From VRUE01 sp963715455 (GTDB lineage Bacteria; Actinomycetota; Thermoleophilia; Solirubrobacterales; 70-9), in NCBI GenBank assembly GCA_963715455.1, contig OY970245.1, positions 2,232,001 to 2,296,000 on the forward strand: a DNA stretch of 64,000 nt, written 5' to 3'. Below are positions 49,194 to 57,486 of this stretch, in pieces. The first letter of the stretch is position 1. Every line of letters begins with the position of its first letter. Made by a program: the position numbers and the translations under genes. The notes beneath the pieces were generated by a model. That model had not been told where the DNA came from. It saw only the letters and a list, made by a program, of their open reading frames with translations, and did no database searches.

Positions 49194-50756
49194 CTACTTC
49201 TCGATGCCGATGATCAGCTTCGCCGTCGCCACATCATCCTCGCTACCCCCGCCGATGCCGATGTAGCTGATCGCATCCAGGTAGGGCTCCGCCTCTTCGA
49301 GTTCGGCCGCGTCCTCACCCGAGACGACGCCTTCGGCCAGGCGCAGGGCGGCCGGACCGTCGACGAAGGCACTGATCGGCGTGCCGCCGAGCGCTGAGAC
49401 AGCCGCCTTGTAGTTAGCGTTCTCGGAGAGCGACTTGCCGCCTTCCGGGGAGAGGCCCTGCAGCGCCGGCGGCAGACCGTAGGCGATCGCCACACGATCG
49501 TCCTTGGCGACGACGACCAGCGGCTTGCGGCCAAGCTCCTCGTCGCGCACGGAGAAGCCGCTCACCCCGTTGCTGGTCACCGCCGTAACCCCCGGCGTTT
49601 GCGTGTTGCGCAGCAGGGTGCCGAGGTTGGCGGCCGTCTTGGCCGCTTCGTTCGAGCTGCTGGTCAGTACCAGGGCGCCGCCGAGACTGGCCTCGCTGTC
49701 GCCTTGGGCGAAGATCGCCGCGTCCTCGAGCGAGTCAGCGATCTTGTCGAGGTCGATGCCCATCGCTTTCAGCGTGCTCTTCAGCTGGTTGGGCGGCAGC
49801 TCGCCGGAGATTCCCGACTTGTCGAGTTCGTCGATCGCTTCTTTGAGCTGCTCGCCGAAGCCGGCGGCGGCAAAGGCCGCGAACGAGTCACCCGGCAGGG
49901 AGCCGAGCAACTCCGAGACGTCGCCGCTGGGCGGCTGCTCGCCGCCGAGGTCGCTACTCAGATCGACCTCGATCTGGTCGCTGCCGGGGATGACGCTGGC
50001 CACCGCCGTTGCTTCGCTGGGGTCGATACCGGCGCTCTCGAGGGCTTCCCGGGCCTGCGGGTCGATCTCGTCGTCGGACTGCTCGAGCAGGCCGCCGACG
50101 TCGACGTAGGCGTCGGCGAGACTGCCCTCGGAGGCGTTGGCGATCGCGTCCTCGAAGCCCGCTTCGTCGGCCAGCGATTCGCCGCTGGAGGCGTCGATCG
50201 CCTTCTTAAAGACGGCTTCGTCTTCGCCGATCAGCAGCGTGTCGTCGACGAGGCCCACGGCGGTTTCGTCAGAGCCGGTGAGCTTGAAGTCGACGCCTTC
50301 ATAGGAGACGTCCTCGTAGGGCTCTTTGCTCTGCTCGGCCTGCGTGTCGATGAAGTCCTGGGTGGCTTCCGCGTCGGTGCTCTCGACGCCGATCACCATT
50401 TCAGTGGGGTCCCCTTCGCCGTCGAGGCTTGCAAAGGCGATGCCCGCCTTTTCGCCGAGCCACGGCTGCACTTCCTTGGCGAAATCGACCGGTTCGCCGT
50501 CGTCGCTTGCTGTGATTTCCAGCTCTTCGACGATCAGCCCGCCGAGGTCGTCCTCGCCGGCGATCGTCTGCGCCAGCGTGTTGACGTCTTCGGCCAGCTC
50601 ACCGGAAGGCTGCAGCTTGCCTTCGACGTAGACGAGCGAGCCGGGCGGCGCAAAGCTGGCCAGGTCGGAGCTGGACGAATCGCTGCTGCCGCAGCCGGCG
50701 ACGGCGATTGCGGCCGCAGCCGCGAGGACGGGGAGTACGAGACGGGTCTTGATCAT
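49194..50756 (-). CDS. DUF3352 lipoprotein
   Basis: The 520-residue product is exported and lipid-anchored: VLAAAAAIAVAGC ends in the lipobox with Cys22. The mature protein belongs to the DUF3352 family (ASFAPPGSLVYVEGKLQPSG, LLGSLPGDSFAAFAAAGFGEQ, ISAFVDGPAALRLAEG). It is strongly acidic, with many Asp, Glu and Ser. Family function is not known. TAGTCT ends 8 bases before the ATG, giving a probable leaderless start. It is separated from glmS by a long palindrome. Confidence 0.9.
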   Translation of the reverse strand: MIKTRLVLPVLAAAAAIAVAGCGSSDSSSSDLASFAPPGSLVYVEGKLQPSGELAEDVNTLAQTIAGEDDLGGLIVEELEITASDDGEPVDFAKEVQPWLGEKAGIAFASLDGEGDPTEMVIGVESTDAEATQDFIDTQAEQSKEPYEDVSYEGVDFKLTGSDETAVGLVDDTLLIGEDEAVFKKAIDASSGESLADEAGFEDAIANASEGSLADAYVDVGGLLEQSDDEIDPQAREALESAGIDPSEATAVASVIPGSDQIEVDLSSDLGGEQPPSGDVSELLGSLPGDSFAAFAAAGFGEQLKEAIDELDKSGISGELPPNQLKSTLKAMGIDLDKIADSLEDAAIFAQGDSEASLGGALVLTSSSNEAAKTAANLGTLLRNTQTPGVTAVTSNGVSGFSVRDEELGRKPLVVVAKDDRVAIAYGLPPALQGLSPEGGKSLSENANYKAAVSALGGTPISAFVDGPAALRLAEGVVSGEDAAELEEAEPYLDAISYIGIGGGSEDDVATAKLIIGIEK

Positions 50757-50764
50757 GGGGCGGC

Positions 50765-50770
50765 AGACTA
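50765..50770 (-). promoter_or_regulatory. Minus-10 TAGTCT, probable leaderless start
   Basis: On minus, TAGTCT ends 8 bases before the ATG at 50756, without a ribosome binding site. Confidence 0.45.
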
Positions 50771-50776
50771 GCGAGC

Positions 50777-50831
50777 CCCGGCGATGGGCCGAAATGTCAA
50801 GCCAGGCTTGACATTTCGGCCCATCGCCGGG
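50777..50831. repeat. 25-bp-arm perfect palindrome after glmS
   Basis: Arms 50777-50801 and 50807-50831 are perfect complements around the loop CCAGG. The inner part reads AAATGTCAAGCCAGGCTTGA. It lies 10 bases past the glmS stop and could act as a bidirectional block, but has no T tract. Confidence 0.7.
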
Positions 50832-50840
50832 TGGTTTGGG

Positions 50841-52685
50841 TTACTCGACGGTGACGGTCTTCGCCAGATTGCGCGGCTGGTCGACGTTGAGGCCGCGGGC
50901 GCGGGCGATGCCGTAGGCGAGCAGCTGCAGCGGCAAGATGGCGACGATCGGCTGCAGGATCCAGTCGGTGCGGGCGACCTCGATCGCCCGGTCGGCAACC
51001 TCTGGGGCACGCTCGTCACCGGCGGTGACGATGGCGATCGTCGCCGCACCCCGCGCGCGCACCTCTTCGACGTTGGAGAGCACCTTGCCAAGCACCGGGC
51101 TCTCGGTCGCCACGCAGATCACCGGGGTTGACTCGTCGAGCAGGGCGATCGGGCCGTGCTTCATCTCGCCCGCCGCATAGGCGTCGGTGGGGATGTAGGA
51201 GACCTCCTTCAGCTTCAGCGCCCCCTCGAGGCAGACCGGCAGGCCGATGTGACGCCCCAAGTAGAGAAAGAAGTCGTGCTCGGCGTAGGCGCTGGCGATC
51301 TCCGCTGCGCGCGGCTCGCAATCGGCCAGCGTCGTCTCGATCCGTGAGGGCATCGCCCTCAGCTCGGTAACCAGCTCGGCAAGGCGCTCGGCGCTGAGCG
51401 TGCCACGCAACTCGGCGAGGTAAGCACCGAGTAGGTACATGACCGCCACCTGGGCGACGAAGGTCTTCGTTGCAGCGACGCTCACCTCGGGTCCGGCGCG
51501 CGTGTAGAGCACGGTGTCGGCGTCACGCGTCGCCTGGCTGCCCATCACGTTGGTGATCGCCATCACCTTTGCGCCGTGCTCGCGGGCCAGGCGCATTGCC
51601 GCCAGCGTGTCTGCCGTCTCACCCGACTGGGTGATGCCGATCACCAGGTCTTCGGGCCCGACCACCGGATTGCGGTAGCGGTACTCGGAGGCGACGTCCA
51701 TCTCGACCGGCACCCGGGCCCACTCCTCGATCGCGTAGCGACCGACGAGACCGGCGTGGTAGGAGGTGCCGCAGGCGACGATGACGATGCGTCGCAGGCC
51801 GAGCAGGAACTCGGGATCGAGCTCCAGTTCAGAGAGGTCGACGCCGTCGTCGCCCGGCAGGCGGTCGGCAATCGTCTCGGCGACCGCGTCCGCCTGTTCG
51901 TGGATCTCCTTGAGCATGAAGGTCTCATAACCGCCCTTCTCGGCGGCGTCCTCGTCCCAAGTCACCTCTTCGGGGTCGCGGCTGACCGGGGCGCCATCGA
52001 TGTCAGTGATGCTGATCCCGCTGGCGTCGATCGTCACCACCTCGCCGTTCTCGATCAGCACCGCCTGCCGCGTCTCGGGGAGGAAAGCCGGGATCGCCGA
52101 GGCGAGGAAGCTCTCCCCCTCGCCGACGCCGGCGACCAGCGGGCACTCCTTGCGGGCGCCGACCAGACGGCCGGGCTCGTCGGCGTGCATGGCGACGAAG
52201 GCGTAGTGGCCGCGCAGCTCGGCGAAGGAGGCGCGCACGGCGGCGGTCAGGTCGCCGTCGTAGTTGCGCTCGATCAGGTGGGCGACGATCTCGGCGTCGG
52301 TCTCCGAGCTGAAGGTGTGGCCTTGCTCGCCCAGCTCGCGGCGCAGCTCGGCGTGGTTCTCGACGATGCCGTTGAGGACGATGTGGATGCGGTCCGAGCA
52401 GTCGCCGTGCGGGTGGGCGTTCTCCTCTGTGACCCGACCGTGGGTGGCCCAACGCGTGTGTGCGACACCGGTGGTGGCGCTGGGGGCGGCACCGTTTTTG
52501 AGCTCCTCAGCGACCGCACTGCGTAGATTCGCCAGATTGCCGACTGCGCGCACGCTGTCGATCTGGCCGTCTTCGATCACCGAGATCCCGGCCGAGTCGT
52601 AGCCGCGGTACTCGAGCTTCTCTAGCCCGGCGACAAGCAGGTCAAGGCAGGGTCGCCCGCCGACGTATCCGACGATTCCGCACAT
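50841..52685 (-). CDS. glmS: Glutamine-fructose-6-phosphate aminotransferase
   Basis: GlmS makes glucosamine-6-phosphate for wall precursors. The 614-residue product starts CGIVGYVGGRPC so that Cys2 is the N-terminal nucleophile of the glutaminase domain. EYRGYDSAG and HTRWATHG are in that domain. Two SIS domains follow from about residue 285 (ACGTSYHAGLVGRYAIEEW, LGRHIGLPVCLEGALKLKEV), ending in NLAKTVTVE. It lies 30 bases after glmM, the next enzyme of the pathway. Confidence 0.97.
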   Translation of the reverse strand: MCGIVGYVGGRPCLDLLVAGLEKLEYRGYDSAGISVIEDGQIDSVRAVGNLANLRSAVAEELKNGAAPSATTGVAHTRWATHGRVTEENAHPHGDCSDRIHIVLNGIVENHAELRRELGEQGHTFSSETDAEIVAHLIERNYDGDLTAAVRASFAELRGHYAFVAMHADEPGRLVGARKECPLVAGVGEGESFLASAIPAFLPETRQAVLIENGEVVTIDASGISITDIDGAPVSRDPEEVTWDEDAAEKGGYETFMLKEIHEQADAVAETIADRLPGDDGVDLSELELDPEFLLGLRRIVIVACGTSYHAGLVGRYAIEEWARVPVEMDVASEYRYRNPVVGPEDLVIGITQSGETADTLAAMRLAREHGAKVMAITNVMGSQATRDADTVLYTRAGPEVSVAATKTFVAQVAVMYLLGAYLAELRGTLSAERLAELVTELRAMPSRIETTLADCEPRAAEIASAYAEHDFFLYLGRHIGLPVCLEGALKLKEVSYIPTDAYAAGEMKHGPIALLDESTPVICVATESPVLGKVLSNVEEVRARGAATIAIVTAGDERAPEVADRAIEVARTDWILQPIVAILPLQLLAYGIARARGLNVDQPRNLAKTVTVE

Positions 52686-52715
52686 AGGAGGCGAGTAAGG
52701 GTAGAGACCGGGGCG

Positions 52716-54029
52716 CTAGGCCAGCTCTTGTGTGACCAGACTGACAAGCCGCTCGCAAACGGCTTCCGCCTCGTCGGCACTCGGCGCCTCAACCATTACC
52801 CGCACGAGCGGCTCGGTGCCCGACGGTCGCAGCAGCACGCGGCCGCGCCCCTCGAGGCTGGCTTCCTCGCGCTCGACGGCCTCCCAGACAGCGCTCGCTC
52901 CCGCGATCGCCTCACGGTCGGCAACCTCGACGTTGACCAGCGTCTGGGGCAGCTTCTCCATCGGCGCGACGTCAGCCAACTGGCGCTCGCCCAGCTCGCG
53001 CATTGTGGCCAGAGCCGCGGCCGTGCCATCTCCAGTCGCGACGATGCGGGTATCGATGATGTGTCCGGACTGCTCGCCGCCCAGCGCCCAGCCGCGCTCG
53101 CGCAGCTCATCGAGCACGTAGCGGTCGCCGACCTGGGCAACCGCCACCTCGATGCCGGCCTCTGCCATCGCCTGGTGGAAGCCGTAGTTGCTCATCACCG
53201 TGACGGCGACGCCGCCGGCCAACTCGCCGCGAGCAGCCATGCCACGGGCGACGAGCGCGATCAGCTCGTCGCCATCGTGGGTGCGCCCGCTGCCGTCGAC
53301 AGCCAGCACACGGTCGCCATCGCCGTCGAAGGCAAAGCCGATCGTCGCCTCGGAGCCGGCAATCGCCTCGGCCAGGGCATCGAGGTGGGTCGAGCCGCAA
53401 CCAGCGTTGATGTTGCGTCCGTCAGGGTCAGCGCCGATCGTCTCGACCGTCGCGCCAAGCCGCTCGAAGATCGCCGGCGCGGCGCGGAAGGTGGCGCCGT
53501 TGGCGCAGTCGAGCATCACGTGCCGGCCGGAGAGATCGAGCGGGAAGGCCGCCTGCAGGGCGCGCAGATAGTCCTCGAGACCGCCGTTCAGCTCGCGCAC
53601 CCGACCCGGCTCGGTGGTAGCGGGCTCGGCATCGAGCAGCGACTCGATGCGCGCCTCGGCCTCGTCGTCGAGCTTCGTGCCGGCGGCGGAGAAGAACTTG
53701 ATGCCGTTGTCGCGGTAGGGGTTGTGGGAGGCGGAGACGACCGCGGCGAGGTCAAGGCCGAGGCGCTTGACGAGAATTGCCGCTGCCGGGGTGGGCAGCA
53801 CGCCGCCGAGCAGCGCATCGCCGCCTGCCGCGGCGATGCCGGCGGCCAAGGCAGCCTCAAGCATCGGCCCCGACTCGCGCGTGTCGCGCACAATCAGCAC
53901 CTGGGGGCGCTCCACCCCGAGCGAGGCGGTCGCGGCGCGACCTAGCGAGGTCGCTAGCTCGGCACTGAGGAAGGTTCCAGCCTCTCCTCGGACTCCATCG
54001 GTTCCGAAGAGCTTGCGCGTGGTCGTCAC
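52716..54029 (-). CDS. glmM: Phosphoglucosamine mutase
   Basis: GlmM turns glucosamine-6-phosphate into glucosamine-1-phosphate. The 437-residue product has LFGTDGVRGEAG at the start, the phosphoserine loop VVSASHNPYRDNG with Ser101, the metal loop FAFDGDGDRVL and the sugar loop GGEQSGHII. Length is normal. It starts at a GTG 8 bases after rpsI, so the ribosomal genes, glmM and glmS probably form one transcription unit. Confidence 0.97.
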   Translation of the reverse strand: MTTTRKLFGTDGVRGEAGTFLSAELATSLGRAATASLGVERPQVLIVRDTRESGPMLEAALAAGIAAAGGDALLGGVLPTPAAAILVKRLGLDLAAVVSASHNPYRDNGIKFFSAAGTKLDDEAEARIESLLDAEPATTEPGRVRELNGGLEDYLRALQAAFPLDLSGRHVMLDCANGATFRAAPAIFERLGATVETIGADPDGRNINAGCGSTHLDALAEAIAGSEATIGFAFDGDGDRVLAVDGSGRTHDGDELIALVARGMAARGELAGGVAVTVMSNYGFHQAMAEAGIEVAVAQVGDRYVLDELRERGWALGGEQSGHIIDTRIVATGDGTAAALATMRELGERQLADVAPMEKLPQTLVNVEVADREAIAGASAVWEAVEREEASLEGRGRVLLRPSGTEPLVRVMVEAPSADEAEAVCERLVSLVTQELA

Positions 54030-54036
54030 CCGCGGC

Positions 54037-54930
54037 CTAGCGCTTGGAGAACTGCGGCCGCTTACGGGCCTTCTTGAGGCCGGCCTTGCGGCGCTCCTTG
54101 GCGCGCGCGTCGCGAGTCAGGAAGCCACGTTTCTTCAGCTCGCCACGCAGCTCCGGGTCGATCTCGGTCAGCGCCCGAGCGATGCCGTGACGCACCGCAC
54201 CGGCCTGGCCGCTGATGCCGCCGCCGTGGACGCGAACGCGAACGTCGACGTTGCCCTCATAGCCAGTGATGACCAGCGGTTGCATGGCGGTCGTCTGGTG
54301 CAGCGGACGGGGGAAGAACTCATCCAGCGCCCGCTTGTTGATCTCGACCTTGCCGCTGCCGGGCAGCAGGGTGACGCGAGCGATCGCCGTCTTGCGCTTG
54401 CCGGTGGCGAGGAAGCGGGCATCGCCCTCCATCTTGGCCGGCGCACGGCTCGCCGCGCTCGGCTCCTCCTCGACCGCATCGCCGACCAGCTCGGCCTCGC
54501 GCTGGCGCCGCTCCTCCTCTTCGGCTTCCTGGCGGGCCTGCTCCTCAGCGCTCAGCGGCCGCTCCTCCTGCTCAACCGCGATCGGCTCCAGGTCAGCCCC
54601 CGGAATCAAATCCTTCTTCTTCTCCTCAGCCTTGGGCTTCTCAGCCTCAGCCTTTGGCTCCTCAACCTCCGCAGCAGGCTCCGCCTCAACCGCCTCGGAC
54701 TCCTCAGCTTCCCCCTCCCCAGACTCCTCGACGGCCTCACCCTCGGCCGCAGGCACCTCGGACTCGGCCTCAACCGCATCTTCCGCGGGTGGCGTGGAGG
54801 TGGGCTCCTCGCCCGCAGCCTGCGAGGACGAGGAGTCCTCCTCCGCGACAGGACCCGCGGTCGACCCCTCCGAGCCCTCGACCGAAGTCTCGTCCTGCTC
54901 TGAAGTCTCTTTGCTCTCGTCGTCGATCAA
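54037..54930 (-). CDS. rpsI: Ribosomal protein S9 with long acidic extension
   Basis: S9 is a 30S protein whose C-terminal tail reaches the P-site tRNA. The last 126 residues are complete S9 (ATGKRKTAIARVTLLPGSG, HGGGISGQAGAVRHGIARAL, and the basic tail ending FSKR). Before them lie about 171 residues rich in Glu, Ala, Pro and Ser with blocks such as EVEEPKAEAEKPKAEEKKKD. These are probably disordered and strongly acidic. The TTG start overlaps the rplM stop (TTGA) and there is no closer start that would give a normal-size S9 except internal codons. The extension is unusual in length. Confidence 0.9.
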   Translation of the reverse strand: MIDDESKETSEQDETSVEGSEGSTAGPVAEEDSSSSQAAGEEPTSTPPAEDAVEAESEVPAAEGEAVEESGEGEAEESEAVEAEPAAEVEEPKAEAEKPKAEEKKKDLIPGADLEPIAVEQEERPLSAEEQARQEAEEEERRQREAELVGDAVEEEPSAASRAPAKMEGDARFLATGKRKTAIARVTLLPGSGKVEINKRALDEFFPRPLHQTTAMQPLVITGYEGNVDVRVRVHGGGISGQAGAVRHGIARALTEIDPELRGELKKRGFLTRDARAKERRKAGLKKARKRPQFSKR

Positions 54931-55361
54931 GTCTGTATCTCCATCGGTTTCGGCTGTTGCGCCTCGTGCGGATGCTCGGGGCCCGCGTAGACCTTGAGCT
55001 TGGTCAGCTGCTGCCGAGCGAGGCGATTGCGCGGCAGCATGCCCTTGACCGCCTTGCGGATGACCTCCTCGGGACGCCGCTCGAGCATCTCGGCCAGCGT
55101 GCGGGACTTGATCCCACCGGGGTAGCCGCTGTGGCGCCAGTAGCGCTTCTGATTGAGCTTGTCGCCGGTGACGCGGATCTTCTCGGCGTTGATGACGACG
55201 ATGAAGTCGCCGGTGTCGACGTGTGGCGTGTACTCGGGCTTGCGCTTGCCGCGCAGCGCGTCGGCGATGCGCGTCGCAAGGCGGCCCAGGGTCTGGCCCT
55301 CGGCGTCGACGACGTACCAGTCGCGCTGGCGGTCGGCGGGTGTGGCGACATAGGTCTTCAT
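54927..55361 (-). CDS. rplM: Ribosomal protein L13
   Basis: L13 is an early-assembling 50S protein. The 144-residue product has DRQRDWYVVDAEGQTLGRLA, HVDTGDFIVVINAEKIRVTG, KRYWRHSGYPGGIKSRT and AVKGMLPRNRLARQQLTKLK, complete and of normal length. The ATG at 55361 was chosen because MKTYVATP is the usual start; the open frame continues 13 codons upstream. It precedes rpsI in the usual order and overlaps it by 4 bases. Confidence 0.97.
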   Translation of the reverse strand: MKTYVATPADRQRDWYVVDAEGQTLGRLATRIADALRGKRKPEYTPHVDTGDFIVVINAEKIRVTGDKLNQKRYWRHSGYPGGIKSRTLAEMLERRPEEVIRKAVKGMLPRNRLARQQLTKLKVYAGPEHPHEAQQPKPMEIQT

Positions 55362-55420
55362 CAGAGAAAAACCGCGGGCAGCGCCCAGCGGCCCCGGCAT
55401 GATAGCCGCCGCGCGGCATC

Positions 55421-55451
55421 TTGCGTACGCAACCGTGCGCCTGTCTATACT
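55421..55451 (+). promoter_or_regulatory. Promoter before c-di-AMP riboswitch
   Basis: TTGCGT (55421-55426) and TATACT (55446-55451) are separated by 19 bases, slightly long, and precede the riboswitch by a few bases. They are divergent from rplM. Confidence 0.5.
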
Positions 55452-55458
55452 GCCGCGC

Positions 55459-55602
55459 CAACGATGCCTAATCCCAGCTGCGCGGGTGGCTGGGAGCGGA
55501 GGAACCGCAGGAGCCGTTGCAGGTTCCAGGGGCGAATCGGCCGAAAAGGTCGTAGCGCATCTCTTTCAGCGCGAGCCCGACAGCTAACTCCGTAGGCGAA
55601 CG
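55459..55602 (+). ncRNA. Cyclic di-AMP riboswitch (ydaO-yuaA type)
   Basis: The leader of the M23 peptidase gene carries the hallmarks of the class: GCGGGTGGCTGGGAGCGGAG near the 5' side, GGGGCGAATCGG in the middle, and CCGACAGCTAACTCCGTAGG at the 3' side. In actinobacteria this riboswitch controls wall hydrolases such as resuscitation factors and NlpC/P60 or M23 peptidases, with c-di-AMP usually turning expression off. The identification is from the motifs and context; a covariance search was not possible. Confidence 0.85.
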
Positions 55603-55615
55603 AAAGAGAGGGCAC

Positions 55616-56560
55616 GTGGTTGGTAGGACCACCCGGCCTTGGTTGGCGGGGGCTTATTCGGCGATTTTGGCGTTGACGCTGGTGTTGATCCTTGCCACGT
55701 CTGCAATCGCCACGACCGGCGGTGCCCCCACGGCGGCCGGCAGCCCACCGCCACCCGGTAGCCCCAGCGGCGCGGCAACCGACGCCCCCAGCGCCGGAGC
55801 CATAAGCCTGATCTCGGCCAAGACCACACCCCGCAAGTCCTTCTACTACGGCTACCGCTATCCCAAGCTGAGCTTCGCGATCGCCAGCAACCAGGCGCAG
55901 AACGACCTGCGCATCGACGTCGTCGACGAGGCCGGCGCCAGCGTGCGCACCTTCTTTCGCAGCGACGTCGCCCCCAACACGAAAACCTCGATCCGCTGGG
56001 ACGGGACGATGAACGACGGCCGCGCGGCGCCCAACGGCCGCTACAGCTTCCAGGTCTCCTCGCAGGCGGGCGCGGTCGCGGCGCGCCTCGCCACCCCCTC
56101 GGAAAGCGAAGCGCCCAGCCTCGGCTTCGACTTCTATGCCTACGCCTTCCCGCTGCTCGGCAACCACGACTACGGCGGCAGCGGCGCCGTCTTCGGCGCT
56201 GGCCGCGCCGGCCACACCCACCAGGGCCACGACGTGATGGCCGCTTGCGGCGTGCCGGTGATCGCCGCCCGCGGCGGCCGCGTGCAGTACTCCGGCTACC
56301 ACAGTGCCGCCGGCAATTACGTGGTGATCGACGGCAAGGGCACGACGCTCGACTTCATGTACGCGCACTTCGCCGAAGCCTCGCCGCTACAGACCGGCGA
56401 CACGGTGCGCACCGCCCAGCCGATCGGCATCGTCGGCGACACCGGCTCGGCCACCGCCTGCCACCTGCACTTCGAGATCTGGACGGCACCCGGTTGGTAT
56501 GAGGGTGGCAGCCCAATCGACCCGCTGCCCTACCTGCAGAAGTGGGACCGCTACAGCTGA
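55616..56560 (+). CDS. M23 family metallopeptidase, secreted
   Basis: LytM-type enzymes cut peptide bridges in peptidoglycan. The 314-residue product has a signal peptide (hydrophobic residues 10-33, then a Gly/Pro/Ser linker), a FlgD-like beta domain (SIRWDGTMNDGRAAPNGRYS) near 120-145, and the M23 domain from about 195. Zinc ligands are in HTHQGHDVMAACG and in CHLHFEIW. It starts at a GTG after AGAGAGGG. The upstream c-di-AMP riboswitch should control it. Confidence 0.93.
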   Translation: MVGRTTRPWLAGAYSAILALTLVLILATSAIATTGGAPTAAGSPPPPGSPSGAATDAPSAGAISLISAKTTPRKSFYYGYRYPKLSFAIASNQAQNDLRIDVVDEAGASVRTFFRSDVAPNTKTSIRWDGTMNDGRAAPNGRYSFQVSSQAGAVAARLATPSESEAPSLGFDFYAYAFPLLGNHDYGGSGAVFGAGRAGHTHQGHDVMAACGVPVIAARGGRVQYSGYHSAAGNYVVIDGKGTTLDFMYAHFAEASPLQTGDTVRTAQPIGIVGDTGSATACHLHFEIWTAPGWYEGGSPIDPLPYLQKWDRYS

Positions 56561-57357
56561 GCTGAGCCCCGCCGGCTGACGATCGCCAGCGCCACCGCGA
56601 CCGGCACGGTCGCCGGCAGCGTGTCGACGGCAAAGAAGAGCAGGTCGAAGCCAAGCGCAAGCACGGCAACAAGCCCCGCCCCGATCCACTGCCGACGGGC
56701 CGTAAACGTGTCCATACGTCCCGTTTCCGGCCCATCGGCAGAGGGTTGGGCGAGGAGGCAGCCGACCAAGGCGGCGACGAAGAGGTCGCCAAAGCCCATG
56801 CGGGCAGCGCCGAAGCTGGCAACCTGGAGCGCGGGTAGATCGGCCGCGGGGGCTGCGGCGCTGAGCACGTCACTGGGACCCTGAAGGAGATTGGCCGCGA
56901 CAAGAGCGGCGTCAAGCACGGCCATCGCGTAGATGCCCCAGCGCAACCAGCGAGCCGCGACCGCATTGACCAGCAGCCAACCGAGGGCGATACAGGCCAA
57001 GCCAGAGAGCGCTGTGGCCGCAGCCTCGCCGGCCAACGCTTCAGGCACAGCCCAAGCGAGGATGAAGAGGGGCAGCACCGCCAGCGCCCAAGGGGGCCGT
57101 GATCCGTGGATGAGAACCGCCAGCGCCACGGCCGCCAGCGGCGGCACCGCAACCAGCGCCAGATAGGTGAGCGCCGTGGCCGAGTCCGAGTAGAGCTCGA
57201 TCCCGCCGACCACGACGACGATCGAGAGCGCCGGCACCAGCGCCCACCAACGGCTACGCAAACGCTCCAGCCAAGGAGGCAAGGGCCGCGGGGCCGGAAA
57301 CGCCACCAGCGCCCCCTGCACCAGACTAAGCACCGCAATCGAGACAGCAAATGGCAT
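56551..57357 (-). CDS. Polytopic membrane protein with GxGD motif
   Basis: The 268-residue product has about eight or nine membrane helices. Asp149 lies inside a helix (YAMAVLDAALVAANL) and Asp191 follows in MGFGDLFVAALVG, forming the GxGD signature of intramembrane aspartyl proteases such as presenilin and signal peptide peptidase. A later LPATVPVAVAL could stand for the PAL region. The order and spacing fit, but the first motif lacks the usual Tyr before Asp. A transporter remains possible. It overlaps the convergent M23 gene end by 10 bases and starts beside repeat R2. Confidence 0.7.
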   Translation of the reverse strand: MPFAVSIAVLSLVQGALVAFPAPRPLPPWLERLRSRWWALVPALSIVVVVGGIELYSDSATALTYLALVAVPPLAAVALAVLIHGSRPPWALAVLPLFILAWAVPEALAGEAAATALSGLACIALGWLLVNAVAARWLRWGIYAMAVLDAALVAANLLQGPSDVLSAAAPAADLPALQVASFGAARMGFGDLFVAALVGCLLAQPSADGPETGRMDTFTARRQWIGAGLVAVLALGFDLLFFAVDTLPATVPVAVALAIVSRRGSAQL

Positions 57358-57359
57358 CA

Positions 57360-57474
57360 GGCCCGATCCTGGCAGGGGTGGAGCGTCTTGTACTTTTCCG
57401 CCTGCTACCCCTCCGGGAGAGCCGCCCTACTCACTTGCGGAAAAGTTAAGCGAAACCCCTGCCAGGATCGGGCC
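57360..57474. repeat. Structured repeat family R2, copy B
   Basis: Perfect 20-bp arms (57360-57379 and 57455-57474) enclose GCGTCTTGTACTTTT and AAAAGTTAAGCGAA, and an inner stem CTTTTCCGC/GCGGAAAAG. The shared strands match copy A at 25189; outer arms and inner stem have changed on both sides together. Confidence 0.75.
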
Positions 57475-57486
57475 CGTCACCCACAG

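Noticed and set aside
53722..54903. Plus-strand frame with long Leu/Arg repeats opposite glmM and rpsI
   Set aside because: It is the antisense of the Glu/Ala-rich S9 extension, which yields Leu/Ser runs. glmM and rpsI explain the region.
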